The translations under genes and the position numbers were made by a program. A DNA stretch of 64,000 bases from Thiodiazotropha sp040506705 (GTDB lineage Bacteria > Pseudomonadota > Gammaproteobacteria > Chromatiales > Chromatiaceae): positions 93,890-157,889 of the forward strand of contig JBEVWG010000016.1 of assembly GCA_040506705.1 (NCBI GenBank), given 5' to 3'. The notes under the pieces were generated by a model. The model did no database searches. It had not been told where the DNA came from and was given only the letters and a program-made list of their open reading frames with translations. This document shows, one piece after another, positions 54,007 through 63,942 of the stretch (the first letter of the stretch is position 1; every line of letters starts with the position of its first letter).

Positions 54007-57000
54007 CTAGGGGCTTTCTGAGATATAGTCGTCCACTGGAGGGTTCTCCTGCTGTTTTAATACTCGACTGCGCATATCATCTGCGATCAGATAGAAACAT
54101 GGCAGCGCCAGCAGAATCAGCACTGTTGCAAACACCAAACCAAATCCCAGGCTTACAGCCATAGGTGAGAGAAATGCGGTCTGTCCTGTAGCAAAGAATA
54201 TTAATGGAGATATACCAAGGAATGTGGTTGCCGTGGTCAAGAGAATGGGACGAATACGTACTCGACCGGCTTCTACAAGGGCCGCTTTTCGTTCCCAACC
54301 TTCACGCCTTAGACGCTTTGCAAAATCGATAAGTATCAAAGAGTCATTGACCACAATACCAGTCAATGCCAGAAACCCTACCAATGAGAGAAATTGTAAA
54401 TGGTAACCAAATATCCAATGACCAAGTATTACACCAATAGCGCCAAATGGTATGGCAAACATAACCACCAATGGATCAAGCAGTGACTTAAATAGTGCAG
54501 CAAGAATAAAAAAGATAACTGCCAGAGCAATTATCGCAGCCCGTTTCATACCAGCCATTGACTCTTGAGCCTTTTTCTTTTCTCCCAGAAAAATCATCCG
54601 CTGCCCATCCGGCAATTTTGAAAACTCGGTTTTAATCTGCTCAAGAACCTGATTTGGAGTGGTGATCTTTGCATCCACTTCGGCGGTTACCGTGGCCAAA
54701 CGATTTAGATTTCGCCGACTGATTGCGTTGTACCCCCTGGCCTCCTGAATATCCGCCACATCTCCCAGATAGACGGTACGGTCATCATCCAGTGTAATGG
54801 GCAAACGGGTTAAAGCACCAGCATCGTGGCGAATCTCATCATTGTAAATGAGCCGAACTGGAATTCGCTTGTCCTGCCAACTGACATAAGAGAGTTTGAG
54901 CCCCAGAAAGCCGGTACGCACCGCATCGGCCAATTGCGTTTGAGTGAGTCCTAACCGTCGCCCACGCTCATTCAGTTCATAACGATACTCAAGTTTTCCC
55001 GGATCCATATCCTGACGCGCATCCGATACACCCGGCAGTCGTTGTATGAAACCGCGTATCATTTCAGCAGAGCGACTGATTTCATCGACTGACTCACCTA
55101 AAATACCCACTTCAACATCAGCACCAGCCGGCCCACCCTGGGCACGCAGAATAGACATCCGCTGAATACCCGGTATCTGTTGCAGGGCACTACGCACCTC
55201 ATCAATAACTTCTGAGGAGCTGCGTTCACGACTACCTTCCCAGCTAAACTTCAAGCTGACTACTGGCGATATCCACTGTTCTATAAAGCCTTGGGGTTTC
55301 TGTTTTTTCAGATCGACAATCAACTGAATATAGCGACTGCCCATCTTCACCCGATGAAAGTCGATAAACGTTACCCCCACGTTGGTCAGCAGAGTATCCA
55401 ACTCGTCATCGCCCAAAGTCTGCATGAGGGTCTTCTCAAGTTTTTCTGCCAGTCGGGAGGAGTCATCGATACTGTAAGTACTGGGCGCCTCTATGTTGAC
55501 GAAGAACTGCCCAACATCCACATGACCGAACAGAAGAAAAGGAATTCGTGTGGCCGCAAAGGTAACCACAATAACCAATACACCAATGCTCAACATCGCC
55601 ACTGGATAACGAAAATCCAAACAGGTGCGTAGTAGTTTGGTATAGCGGCGATTTAATGCAGACCAGTCAATTCTTCCTGCCTTTCGGGTTCTTGCTTTGC
55701 GCAGCATCTCTTTGGCATGAGAGGGTAGTACACCAAATGCCTCCAATAGTGACCCTAACAGTGATGCGCTCACCACAACCGGGATTACCGATATAAACGC
55801 GCCCATGGTGCCACCAATAGCAAACATCGGCATGAAAGCAGCAATGGTGGTTGAAGTCGAGGCAACCACAGGCCAGTAGACCTCCCTCGTACCCAAGGTA
55901 GCCGCATTTGCCGGAGACTCTCCCAACTCTAAATGACGATAGACATTTTCACTGACAATGATTGCATCATCTACAATCAGTCCAAGGGCGATAAGAAACG
56001 CAAACAGTGAGACCATGTTAATGCTATAGCCGAGCATATAGAGCGCAATCACTGCCACCAGAAATGAGACCGGGATTCCCAGAGCAGTGATGAATGCCAC
56101 ACGAAAGTTAAGCATCAGATAGAGTGCCAGCAGAACCAGGGCCAGGCCGACTATCCCGGATGACTTAACCGTCTCAAGACGATTTTTGACATACACAGAA
56201 AGATCACTGAACAAACCCAACTTAACCCCGACAGGAAGGGTTTGCTGACGATCCTGAACATACTTCCGCACCAACTTCGCCACTTCGATAGTGCTGGCCT
56301 GGCTGGTTTTACTGATGGTCAGATTAACCGAAGACTTGCCGTTAAAGCGGCCCAGGGTCAATGCCTCTTCATGTCTAAGCTGGACTTTGGCTATATCTCC
56401 GAGTCGTAACTGCCCACCCATTTCGTTATTACGCAATACGATAGTGGACATCTGTTGCGGATCAGGGGCCACGCCCATACCCCGCAGTCGAATATCGCCA
56501 CCCGTTGCATTTAAAGTACCGCCAGGCAGATCTCTCAGATTGTTACGCAGAGCCTGCGAGACCTGGTTAAGGGAGACACTTCTGGCAGCCAGCACCTGAG
56601 GATCGACAACCACCCAGATCTCCCAGTCTCTGTCGCCAGCAACCCCGACCGAGGCGGCGCCAGGAATCTGTATCAACTCCTCTTTGATCTCTTCAGCAAT
56701 GAGATAGAGTTCACTGCGGGAGATCTCTCCATACAAACTCACTGAGATCACCGGGAATCGGGTCTCGAGTCTGGCCAGTTCCGGCTCTTCCGCCTCTTCG
56801 GGCAGGTCATCAACCTGATCGAGTGCAGTACGGACTTTACGCATGAAATTATCTACATCAGATCCGCTCTTCAAATCGATGAGAATATTCGAGCCGCCCT
56901 CGTTACTGGTAGAGCTGATCACATCGATATCTGCCAGGCCATCCAGCTCCTGTTCGATGGGTAGCGTAATCTGCCGTTCAACCTCCTCTGGAGAAGCGCC

Positions 57001-57150
57001 TTCAAAAAAGGTTTTTATACTGACCTTATCCTGCTCCACTACAGGAAACATCTCTTGTGGCATGGCATACCAGGAGATCAAGCCAGACATCAGAATGATG
57101 ACCAGAAACAAGTTTACCAATAGTGGATTACGGATCGAAAAATCAATCAC
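54007..57150 (-). CDS. RND-family efflux transporter, inner-membrane pump
   Basis: An HAE-1/AcrB-type proton-driven exporter of 1047 residues. It has the 12-span RND layout with two large periplasmic loops. Span 4 carries the proton-relay aspartates in LGLIVDDAIIVSENV. Other landmarks are MPQEMFPVVEQDKV, GASPEEVERQITLPIEQEL and the C-terminal LTGIVVNDSLILIDF. GTG 57150 (reading MIDFSIRNPLLVN) has AAGG seven bases upstream and overlaps the partner stop by eight bases; ATG 57189 would overlap by 47. No outer-membrane channel gene is nearby. Substrate unknown. Confidence 0.9.
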   Translation of the reverse strand: MIDFSIRNPLLVNLFLVIILMSGLISWYAMPQEMFPVVEQDKVSIKTFFEGASPEEVERQITLPIEQELDGLADIDVISSTSNEGGSNILIDLKSGSDVDNFMRKVRTALDQVDDLPEEAEEPELARLETRFPVISVSLYGEISRSELYLIAEEIKEELIQIPGAASVGVAGDRDWEIWVVVDPQVLAARSVSLNQVSQALRNNLRDLPGGTLNATGGDIRLRGMGVAPDPQQMSTIVLRNNEMGGQLRLGDIAKVQLRHEEALTLGRFNGKSSVNLTISKTSQASTIEVAKLVRKYVQDRQQTLPVGVKLGLFSDLSVYVKNRLETVKSSGIVGLALVLLALYLMLNFRVAFITALGIPVSFLVAVIALYMLGYSINMVSLFAFLIALGLIVDDAIIVSENVYRHLELGESPANAATLGTREVYWPVVASTSTTIAAFMPMFAIGGTMGAFISVIPVVVSASLLGSLLEAFGVLPSHAKEMLRKARTRKAGRIDWSALNRRYTKLLRTCLDFRYPVAMLSIGVLVIVVTFAATRIPFLLFGHVDVGQFFVNIEAPSTYSIDDSSRLAEKLEKTLMQTLGDDELDTLLTNVGVTFIDFHRVKMGSRYIQLIVDLKKQKPQGFIEQWISPVVSLKFSWEGSRERSSSEVIDEVRSALQQIPGIQRMSILRAQGGPAGADVEVGILGESVDEISRSAEMIRGFIQRLPGVSDARQDMDPGKLEYRYELNERGRRLGLTQTQLADAVRTGFLGLKLSYVSWQDKRIPVRLIYNDEIRHDAGALTRLPITLDDDRTVYLGDVADIQEARGYNAISRRNLNRLATVTAEVDAKITTPNQVLEQIKTEFSKLPDGQRMIFLGEKKKAQESMAGMKRAAIIALAVIFFILAALFKSLLDPLVVMFAIPFGAIGVILGHWIFGYHLQFLSLVGFLALTGIVVNDSLILIDFAKRLRREGWERKAALVEAGRVRIRPILLTTATTFLGISPLIFFATGQTAFLSPMAVSLGFGLVFATVLILLALPCFYLIADDMRSRVLKQQENPPVDDYISESP

Positions 57151-58327
57151 TGGAGAGCCTTTGATCTTCAATCTGAACTTCGATGTCATGGCTCAACACA
57201 TCAACATCTCGCGCCACCAGTAGTGCTTCCGGCTCCACACCACCCAATACAATCTGTAAATTTCCATGGCGTATTCCAGGCGTGACCGATTGCCGTACCA
57301 ACCGCTTATTCTGCACCAGAAAGAGATAATATTTACCTTCCTCACGCAATAGCGCGGATGCCGGAACGATCATCGCACTCTTTCGTGGGCGTAGCGGTAG
57401 CCTGACCTGACCCAACTGCCCAGGAATCAACCCCTCCTCCTGGATCTGTATACGCAACGGGTAGGTGTGTGTCTGGGTATCTGGATCGTATTGCAAAGCA
57501 ACCAGTTCACCCTCAACCGTCTGACCATCGACATCGACTTCCAGCTTCTGGCCAAGGGTGAGCGCAGACACCACATCGCTGCTGACAGCCACCTGCAGCT
57601 CGAGGGTGCTGGTATCGATCAACTCCACTACCAGCGTGTTGGCGGATATATAGTCTCCTGCCTCCACCATCACCCGATTGACCCGACCTGAGAATGGCGC
57701 CCGTAGAGAGGTACGGTCAAGATTCCGCTGTGCACGGCTGATGGCTGCCTTTTGCCGCTCCATACGCGCCAAACTGCTCTCCAGACTGAAAGAGAGGCGA
57801 GCCTCTTCACTCTGAAGATTGATCAGCTGCTGACGAGAACTTTCGCGGGTTGAAACCGAGGCCAGAGAGCCCTTACCCAGTTTTTCGAGTCGTTCATATT
57901 CCCGCTCAGCCAAACCACGATTCTCTCGTGCAAGTTCAAGCAGGGTACGGTCACGCTTCAACGTGGCCTGGGTCTCACTCAATTGCGACTCCGCCTCAAT
58001 CAGCGCATCCCGATAGTCGGCATCTTTCAATTGCAGTAACAGCCCTCCCTTTTCCACTTGAAAACCTGGTTCGACATAACGAACCTGAAGCTCTCCAGAG
58101 ACTTCGAACCTCAAAGAGGCGGTCAGGCGGGGGCGCAGCACGCCGGTATAGGTCACTTCGGGGAGGATGTCCCGTTGTTCGACCTGGGTCACCTCGACCC
58201 GCGTAATTGCAGGTTCATTGATCTCCACATTTGCTTCAGGTCGCGTGGCAATCAGTAGCGCCACAACCATGACAGTGACGATCAGAATGGTCAGCGTCAT
58301 CAAAAAACGGCGTGTAACAGTGGTCAA
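57143..58327 (-). CDS. RND efflux periplasmic adaptor (membrane fusion protein)
   Basis: A 394-residue HlyD/AcrA-type adaptor. It has an N-terminal membrane anchor (about 10-27), a beta-barrel and lipoyl domain starting YTGVLRPRLTASLRFEVSGE, a long coiled-coil hairpin (about 100-200, ESQLSETQATLKRDRTLLEL), and the return lipoyl strand LRAPFSGRVNRVMVEAGDYI. It is upstream of and overlaps the pump gene, so the two form one operon. Confidence 0.92.
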   Translation of the reverse strand: MTTVTRRFLMTLTILIVTVMVVALLIATRPEANVEINEPAITRVEVTQVEQRDILPEVTYTGVLRPRLTASLRFEVSGELQVRYVEPGFQVEKGGLLLQLKDADYRDALIEAESQLSETQATLKRDRTLLELARENRGLAEREYERLEKLGKGSLASVSTRESSRQQLINLQSEEARLSFSLESSLARMERQKAAISRAQRNLDRTSLRAPFSGRVNRVMVEAGDYISANTLVVELIDTSTLELQVAVSSDVVSALTLGQKLEVDVDGQTVEGELVALQYDPDTQTHTYPLRIQIQEEGLIPGQLGQVRLPLRPRKSAMIVPASALLREEGKYYLFLVQNKRLVRQSVTPGIRHGNLQIVLGGVEPEALLVARDVDVLSHDIEVQIEDQRLSSD

Positions 58328-58530
58328 GCGTTATCCTCATGTAACTTAGCGGGTGGATTCTAAGCGAATTTATCCCGCTCTGCGTGATGATTTATCAATA
58401 GCCTGGCTTTGAACTAGTGCAAAACTAGGCCTGCGCCAATATTGTCACTCTGTATGAAACACCACATAAACAAAGGTTCCCCAGCGAATCAACGAAGAAA
58501 ATTACTACCTGGGGCTGTTTTTCTCTCCAG
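58328..58530. other. Intergenic region upstream of the efflux operon
   Basis: About 200 bases between the divergent efflux operon and the MITE-like element. It should hold the efflux promoter on the minus strand. No gene is seen. Confidence 0.4.
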
Positions 58531-58800
58531 CTCGTGTGGTGTAACGTATAAACTGTACCAATCAGCGAGACGCTAAGCCGTTAGCTGCTAGGCGCGTGGC
58601 GCCGGGAATGGCGCGCCCTTTCCAAGCCACGCAACGACGCAGATGACGGCTTAGCGTCTCGCCCGAAGGGAGGTCCGTCAATGCCTCAATCCTGCGTTGC
58701 AGCGCTTGACAAGGACGCTGCCATTGCCTGCGCGCTGCGCCTGGTCTTGAGGCATTGAAGGGCCTCTGATTGGTACAGTTTATACGTTACACCACACTAG
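58531..58800. mobile_element. MITE-like element with 32-bp perfect terminal inverted repeats
   Basis: Terminal repeats 58534-58565 and 58766-58797 are perfect inverted copies of 32 bp (starting GTGTGGTGTAACGTATAAAC); two further bases match beyond a mismatch, making 34 of 35. Ends read CTCG on the left and CTAG on the right, possibly a decayed target duplication. Inside are a 17-bp perfect inverted pair (58565-58581 with 58646-58662, GCGAGACGCTAAGCCGT) and a 12-bp pair (58678-58689 with 58747-58758, TCAATGCCTCAA). There is no coding capacity. It ends 89 bases before lptD. Confidence 0.85.
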
Positions 58801-58889
58801 GTTATCATTTGCTGATTCTGCCCGACTGGAGAGGCGTTTCTCTCACGGCAGAGTCTATTGGATTCGTGTTCACAGGCCCAAGCCACTTA

Positions 58890-61133
58890 ATGTTTAAACC
58901 TCATCTATTGCAACTGCTACTGCTTTGGTCTGCACTGTCGGTTGCCTCGGAATCGACCAGGCTGGAGCAAGGGGTCAACTGGGACTATTGTGATCCGGAA
59001 AACCAACTGAATGACCCTGACACTCCCCCAAGACCCCTGCCTATGGAGCCAATTCAGATTCATGCAGACTGGATGGTTCATGATCAAAACAGGGGGCAAA
59101 GCGAATTAAATGGCGCCGTTAAACTCTGGCGTCTCGACGGTTATGCAGAGGCGGATCGTTTAACCTATTGGGAGAGCCGTCGTGCTGCCGAGCTATTCGG
59201 CAACCTCTACCTGCAGCAACCTGGATTGTTGATGAGCGCCAACCAGGGATATCTCGAGCTGGACAATGACCGTGGCTGGTTGAGTGATACGGAATTTAGG
59301 CTCACAACAGCCAACGCCCGTGGATATGCTGAAAAAATAGATCTTCTCAGCAAGCAGCAGTCGAGATATCAGAGTGTAACCTACACCACCTGCCCTCCAG
59401 GAAGAGATGATTGGAGTCTGGCCGCTTCAGAGCTGGAGATAGATATGGCCGAGGGCTGGGGAAGCGCCAAACATGCACGATTGCGTTTGGGGGGGATACC
59501 GATTCTCTACCTGCCCTACTTCACCTTTCCAGTGGATGATAGAAGAAAAACGGGGTTTCTTGTCCCCTCCGTCGGCTCATCCAATCGTCTGGGGAGTGAA
59601 CTCTCGACCCCCTACTATTTCAATCTCGCACCCAACTATGATGCCACCCTGACGCCACGCTGGATGAGTAAGCGGGGTCTTATGATGGGTGCTGAATTGC
59701 GCTATCTGGGTGACAGACAGCGAACTGAAATCAGTGGTGAGCTTCTACCCAATGATCAGCTGGAGAGCTCGGAACATGGCCAGGAGCGGCGGGCACTGCG
59801 CTTTTATCATGCCAGTCGTCCGATGCGTGGTTTGACCACCCGCATTGAAACCAATGCGGTAAGTGACAGTGACTATCTCGACGATTTCGGTACAGGACTG
59901 GCCATCACCAGCACCCGAAATTTAGAGCGGGTCGGAGAGATTCGTTATCGCTTCAGTGACTGGCGTTTCCTGGGCCGGGTACAGAGCTTCCAGACTATCG
60001 ATGAGACATTGAGTGAAAGCAACCGTCCCTATCGCCGCCTGCCTCAGTTTCATACCAGTTATTCCAACTTCTCCAATCCGTTTGGACTTCAACTCGGTTT
60101 CACAGGGGAGTATACCCATTTCAAACACGACAGCCTGACCAATGGTCAACGGTTGATTTTACGTCCGGGCATCAGCTTGCCGCTAAGGCGCAGCTGGGGA
60201 CACCTGATCCCCAGCGTGAGCCTGAATTACGCCAGTTACGATCTCGAAAGGGACTCTGCAACAGAAGAGGCCAAACCAGACTACTTCGTACCCGCCTTCA
60301 GCCTCGACAGCGGACTGGTTTTTGAGCGGGAGACCTCCTGGTTTGGCGATTCAGCCTACCAGACACTGGAACCCCGACTCTACTATCTGTATGCCCCTTA
60401 TGAGGATCAATCAGCTATACCCGATTTCGATACCGCCGACCTGGATCTTAAATTCACCAATCTGTTTAAAGAAAATCGCTTTACCGGAAGTGATCGCTTC
60501 GGCGATGCCAATCAAATAGCCTTCGGAGTGACTACCCGCTGGTTTCAAGCAGATAATGGTCAGGAACGATTACGTGCCAGTATTGGTCAGATCTACTACT
60601 CCGAGGAGAGAGAGGTACAACTCACTGGGTCGGTTGAGGATGACCCATCATCCGCTGTTGTGGCTGAATTGGCAGCCCACTTTGGTAGAGCCTGGCAAAC
60701 CACCCTGAGTGTTCGTAGAAATCCTCATCTGGAAGAGGAGAATATCGATAAGGGCCGATTCACCCTGCGCTACCACTCCGATGAGCAAGAGCTGTTCAAT
60801 ATTGATTACAATTTCAAACGAAATTCTATCGAGGATCTGGATATTTCTGCCTATTGGCCATTTGGCCATAAACTCAGTTTGTTCGGAAAATGGAAGCACT
60901 CATACCTTTATGAAAGGAATATGAATAGAATAGTGGGTTTCGAGTATGGTGGCCGCTGCTGCTGGAAACTCAGAACCTTCTATCAGCGTTATGTCGCAAA
61001 TGAGGATAAAGATGAAGAAGAGGAGACGCGTTTTATGTTGCAACTTGAGTTGCGAGGCCTCGGTGCACTTGGCCAATCGGCTGATCAGGAGCTGCAACAG
61101 TCTATTTACGGTTTCCAGCCTGAGCGATATTAA
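58890..61133 (+). CDS. lptD: LPS-assembly protein LptD
   Basis: Outer-membrane barrel that inserts lipopolysaccharide with LptE. The 747-residue product starts MFKPHLLQLLLLWSALSVAS (signal peptide), then an OstA/jellyroll domain and the barrel. All four expected disulfide cysteines are visible: NWDYCDPE, TTCPPGRD and the C-terminal pair GGRCCWKL. The barrel entry motif GIPILYLPYFTFPVDDRRKT (split: GIPILYLPYF and DDRRKTGFL) is present. The frame extends back to 58770, but that part lies in the mobile-element repeat and is not LptD. Confidence 0.96.
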   Translation: MFKPHLLQLLLLWSALSVASESTRLEQGVNWDYCDPENQLNDPDTPPRPLPMEPIQIHADWMVHDQNRGQSELNGAVKLWRLDGYAEADRLTYWESRRAAELFGNLYLQQPGLLMSANQGYLELDNDRGWLSDTEFRLTTANARGYAEKIDLLSKQQSRYQSVTYTTCPPGRDDWSLAASELEIDMAEGWGSAKHARLRLGGIPILYLPYFTFPVDDRRKTGFLVPSVGSSNRLGSELSTPYYFNLAPNYDATLTPRWMSKRGLMMGAELRYLGDRQRTEISGELLPNDQLESSEHGQERRALRFYHASRPMRGLTTRIETNAVSDSDYLDDFGTGLAITSTRNLERVGEIRYRFSDWRFLGRVQSFQTIDETLSESNRPYRRLPQFHTSYSNFSNPFGLQLGFTGEYTHFKHDSLTNGQRLILRPGISLPLRRSWGHLIPSVSLNYASYDLERDSATEEAKPDYFVPAFSLDSGLVFERETSWFGDSAYQTLEPRLYYLYAPYEDQSAIPDFDTADLDLKFTNLFKENRFTGSDRFGDANQIAFGVTTRWFQADNGQERLRASIGQIYYSEEREVQLTGSVEDDPSSAVVAELAAHFGRAWQTTLSVRRNPHLEEENIDKGRFTLRYHSDEQELFNIDYNFKRNSIEDLDISAYWPFGHKLSLFGKWKHSYLYERNMNRIVGFEYGGRCCWKLRTFYQRYVANEDKDEEEETRFMLQLELRGLGALGQSADQELQQSIYGFQPERY

Positions 61134-62443
61134 TGACTAAACGATACCCACTTGTCTCCCTGTTTATACTGTTAAGCCTGCTGATCACCAGTAGCGCTTC
61201 ACTCTCGGCCGTAAAAGAGTTGGATTACATTGTGGCGATAGTCAATGATGACGTCATCGCGAAGAGCGAACTCGACAATAAGACCCGGGAAATGTTGGCG
61301 CAAATGACACAAAAGCCCACCAACCTGCCCCCCATGCAGATTCTTCAGGAGCAGATTCTGGAGCGTATGATTGCCAAGCGCCTGCAGCTGCAGGCCGCTG
61401 ATCGACTGGGCCTCAGAGTGGATGACGCCACGGTCACCAAGGCCATTTCCAATATCGCTGAAACCAACAAAATCACACTGCTGCAGCTTCGTGAGACCCT
61501 GGAAGCGGATGGCATCAGATTCCCCCTGTTCAGAGAGCAGCTGCGGGAAGACATCCTGATCAACCGCCTGAAACAGAAAGAGGTGATCAATCGCATCAAT
61601 ATTACTGAGCAGGATATTAAGAACTTTCTTGCCCGGGAGATGGGTTCCAGCCGTCAGCGAACCGCGGTTCGACTTTTTCACATCCTTATTGCTACACCGG
61701 AAGGCGCTTCCCCGCAGGATGTCCAGCAAGCCAAGAAGCAGGCATCCGAGATCCACGAACAACTTACACAAGGTGCTGATTTCAACGAATTGGCGATACG
61801 ATACTCTGATGGCCGACAGGCCCTGGAAGGGGGTGACCTCGGATGGGTGGAGACCTCCCGCATACCCAGCCTCTTCACCAGCGTAGTCGACGAAATGGAT
61901 AGCGGCAGTATCAGCGAACCGATTCGGAATGCATCAGGTTTTCATATTGTAAAACTGGCTGAGGTGAAAGGCGGCCAGAAAATGATCATTAATCAGACTC
62001 ATGCCCGGCATATTCTGATCAACACCAATGAAATCGTCTCTGATGACGAAGCCCGTCAGCGTCTTGAAACCCTTAGAGACCGAATCATCAATGGAGATTT
62101 ATTCGAAACCCTGGCCAGGTCACACTCAGATGATAAGGCTTCGGCTATAAAAGGGGGTGACCTGGGATGGACAAATCCTGGTGACCTGGTTGCTCAATTT
62201 GAGGAACAGATGAATGCCCTGGAGCTGAATCAGATCAGTGAGCCCTTTAAATCTCAGTTTGGCTGGCACATCGTACAGCCTCTGGAACGACGCCAGCACG
62301 ACAGTACTGAAGAGGTTATTAAGAACAAAGCGCGCCAGGAAATCCAGAAGCAGAAATCGGAAGAGGCTATTGAGCTATGGCTGCGTCGCCTGCGTGACGA
62401 GGCTTATGTTGAAGTACTATTGGAAGAGTTGAATACCCCTTGA
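61133..62443 (+). CDS. surA: Periplasmic chaperone and peptidyl-prolyl isomerase SurA
   Basis: Chaperone that escorts outer-membrane proteins, including LptD, to the Bam complex. The 436 residues have a signal peptide ending SASLSA, the N-domain VAIVNDDVIAKSELD, and two parvulin domains (about 184-280 and 295-390), marked by HILIATPEGAS / GGDLGWVETSRIPS and HILINTNEI / GGDLGWTNPGDLV. Its ATG overlaps the lptD stop by one base. Confidence 0.96.
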   Translation: MTKRYPLVSLFILLSLLITSSASLSAVKELDYIVAIVNDDVIAKSELDNKTREMLAQMTQKPTNLPPMQILQEQILERMIAKRLQLQAADRLGLRVDDATVTKAISNIAETNKITLLQLRETLEADGIRFPLFREQLREDILINRLKQKEVINRINITEQDIKNFLAREMGSSRQRTAVRLFHILIATPEGASPQDVQQAKKQASEIHEQLTQGADFNELAIRYSDGRQALEGGDLGWVETSRIPSLFTSVVDEMDSGSISEPIRNASGFHIVKLAEVKGGQKMIINQTHARHILINTNEIVSDDEARQRLETLRDRIINGDLFETLARSHSDDKASAIKGGDLGWTNPGDLVAQFEEQMNALELNQISEPFKSQFGWHIVQPLERRQHDSTEEVIKNKARQEIQKQKSEEAIELWLRRLRDEAYVEVLLEELNTP

Positions 62444-63438
62444 TCACACGTCTTGCACTTACTCCCGGCGAACCCGCCGGTATTGGACCGGATATTTGCG
62501 TCATGCTGGCCCAGCGGCCCTATCCGGAAACAGAAATTATCGCTATTGCTGACCCTCACTTGTTGCAGCTGAGGGCGGAACGCCTGGGAATGGAACTGAA
62601 ACTGCATCCGTTTGAAGCAGATCAGCCGCCCTCGCCACTACCCCCAGGACAACTGCGTTATCTGCCGGCGTCACTACAAAATGAGGTGCGCTGTGGCAAG
62701 CTCAATCCGGACAATGCAGCCTATGTCATTGAAACCCTGAAGCGCGCTACCGAAGGTTGCCTCAATGGGGATTTCAATGGCATGGTTACCGGCCCGGTGC
62801 ATAAAGGGGTGATCAACGATGCCGGTCTCTCTTTTACCGGTCATACTGAGTATCTTTCCGGCTTGTGTGACAATGCCCACCCGGTAATGATGCTTGCGAC
62901 ACCGGAGCTACGAGTTGCACTGGCAACCACTCACCTACCACTCAAGGATGTCAGTCAAGCAATCACCAAAGAGCGTCTGCGCAGAGTCGCCACCATTCTG
63001 CATAACGACCTACAGCAGTGCTTTGGCATCAAACAACCTCGAATCCTGGTATGCGGACTCAATCCTCACGCAGGGGAACAGGGCCATCTTGGACGGGAGG
63101 AGATCGAGGTGATCGAACCTGTATTGGCAGAACTCAACAGTCAGGGCATGCAACTGATCGGGCCTCTACCTGCCGATACGCTGTTCACACCGATCCACCT
63201 TCAGCAGGCCGATGCTGTGCTGGCGATGTTCCACGACCAGGGCCTACCTGTTCTGAAACATATCGGTTTCGGCCATGCGGTCAACATCACTTTGGGACTG
63301 CCGATCATCCGCACATCAGTAGATCATGGCACGGCTCTACCCCTGGCGGGAACAGACCAGGCTGATCTTGGAAGTTTGATCTATGCAGTGAAGGTTGCTG
63401 ACACCATGGCGAGAAGCAGGCTCAAGGCTGAGCTGTGA
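62440..63438 (+). CDS. pdxA: 4-hydroxythreonine-4-phosphate dehydrogenase PdxA
   Basis: NAD-dependent dehydrogenase of the DXP-dependent PLP pathway. The 332 residues contain LTPGEPAGIGPD at the N-terminus, the metal ligands in FTGHTEYLSGLC, GLNPHAGEQGHLGREE and MFHDQGLPVLKH, and the GLPIIRTSVDHGTA stretch. TTG 62440 overlaps the surA TGA; GGAAGAG lies upstream. PLP made by this pathway serves GcvP and IlvA, also encoded here. rsmA, its usual next gene, is absent. Confidence 0.95.
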   Translation: MITRLALTPGEPAGIGPDICVMLAQRPYPETEIIAIADPHLLQLRAERLGMELKLHPFEADQPPSPLPPGQLRYLPASLQNEVRCGKLNPDNAAYVIETLKRATEGCLNGDFNGMVTGPVHKGVINDAGLSFTGHTEYLSGLCDNAHPVMMLATPELRVALATTHLPLKDVSQAITKERLRRVATILHNDLQQCFGIKQPRILVCGLNPHAGEQGHLGREEIEVIEPVLAELNSQGMQLIGPLPADTLFTPIHLQQADAVLAMFHDQGLPVLKHIGFGHAVNITLGLPIIRTSVDHGTALPLAGTDQADLGSLIYAVKVADTMARSRLKAEL

Positions 63439-63478
63439 TTGCTATGTGCTTCTGCAATTTTGGAGAACTCTCTCCCTG

Positions 63479-63710
63479 ATGGTGCGGCAGGGCCGCACCC
63501 TACAGGTGAATTTATTTCGGGAGTCATCACGATTCAGTTTTTTCACCGGCGATTCACTGTACTCGTTGAATATAGCAATCCGTAGCCTGGATGAAGTGCA
63601 ACGGAATCCGGGAGAACACCGCACCAATCTTCCCGGATTCCGCTTCGCTTCATCCAGGCTACCTTGCTACCTTACTTTTTGATCTTGGCGATTTTGTTGA
63701 GGCTAGGGAC
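63479..63710 (+). repeat. Copy 1 of the 232-bp tandem unit
   Basis: Starts ATGGTGCGGCAGGGCCGCAC and ends GAGGCTAGGGAC. It contains one convergent GTAGCCTGGATGAAG REP pair at 63582-63662 around a short AACACCGCACCAA spacer, which could fold as one long hairpin. Confidence 0.85.
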
Positions 63711-63942
63711 ATGGTGCGGCAGGCCGCACCCTACAGGTGAATTTGTTTCGGGAGTGATCACGATTCAGTTTTGCCCCCCCGCGATTCACTCTCCTCGTTG
63801 AATAGGGCAACCCGTAGCCTGGATGAAGTGCAACGGAATCCGGGAGAACACTGCACCAATCTTCCCGGATTCCGCTTCGCTTCATCCAGGCTACCTTGCT
63901 ACCTTACTTTTCGATCTTGACGATTCTGTTGAGGCTAGGGCC
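63711..63942 (+). repeat. Copy 2 of the 232-bp tandem unit
   Basis: Starts ATGGTGCGGCAGGCCGCACC (one base shorter in the hairpin than copy 1) and ends GAGGCTAGGGCC. The REP pair is at 63814-63894. Differences from copy 1 cluster in the TTTGCCCCCCCG segment, so the duplication is not very recent or has been under gene conversion elsewhere. Confidence 0.85.

Noticed and set aside
58770..58889. Forty-codon N-terminal extension of lptD
   Set aside because: Begins inside the terminal inverted repeat of the mobile element; the signal peptide starts at ATG 58890.
63395..63885. Short frames in the terminal repeat block
   Set aside because: Frames at 63395-63682, 63442-63627 and 63703-63885 are readings of REP sequence; two of them repeat the same peptide because the DNA is duplicated.
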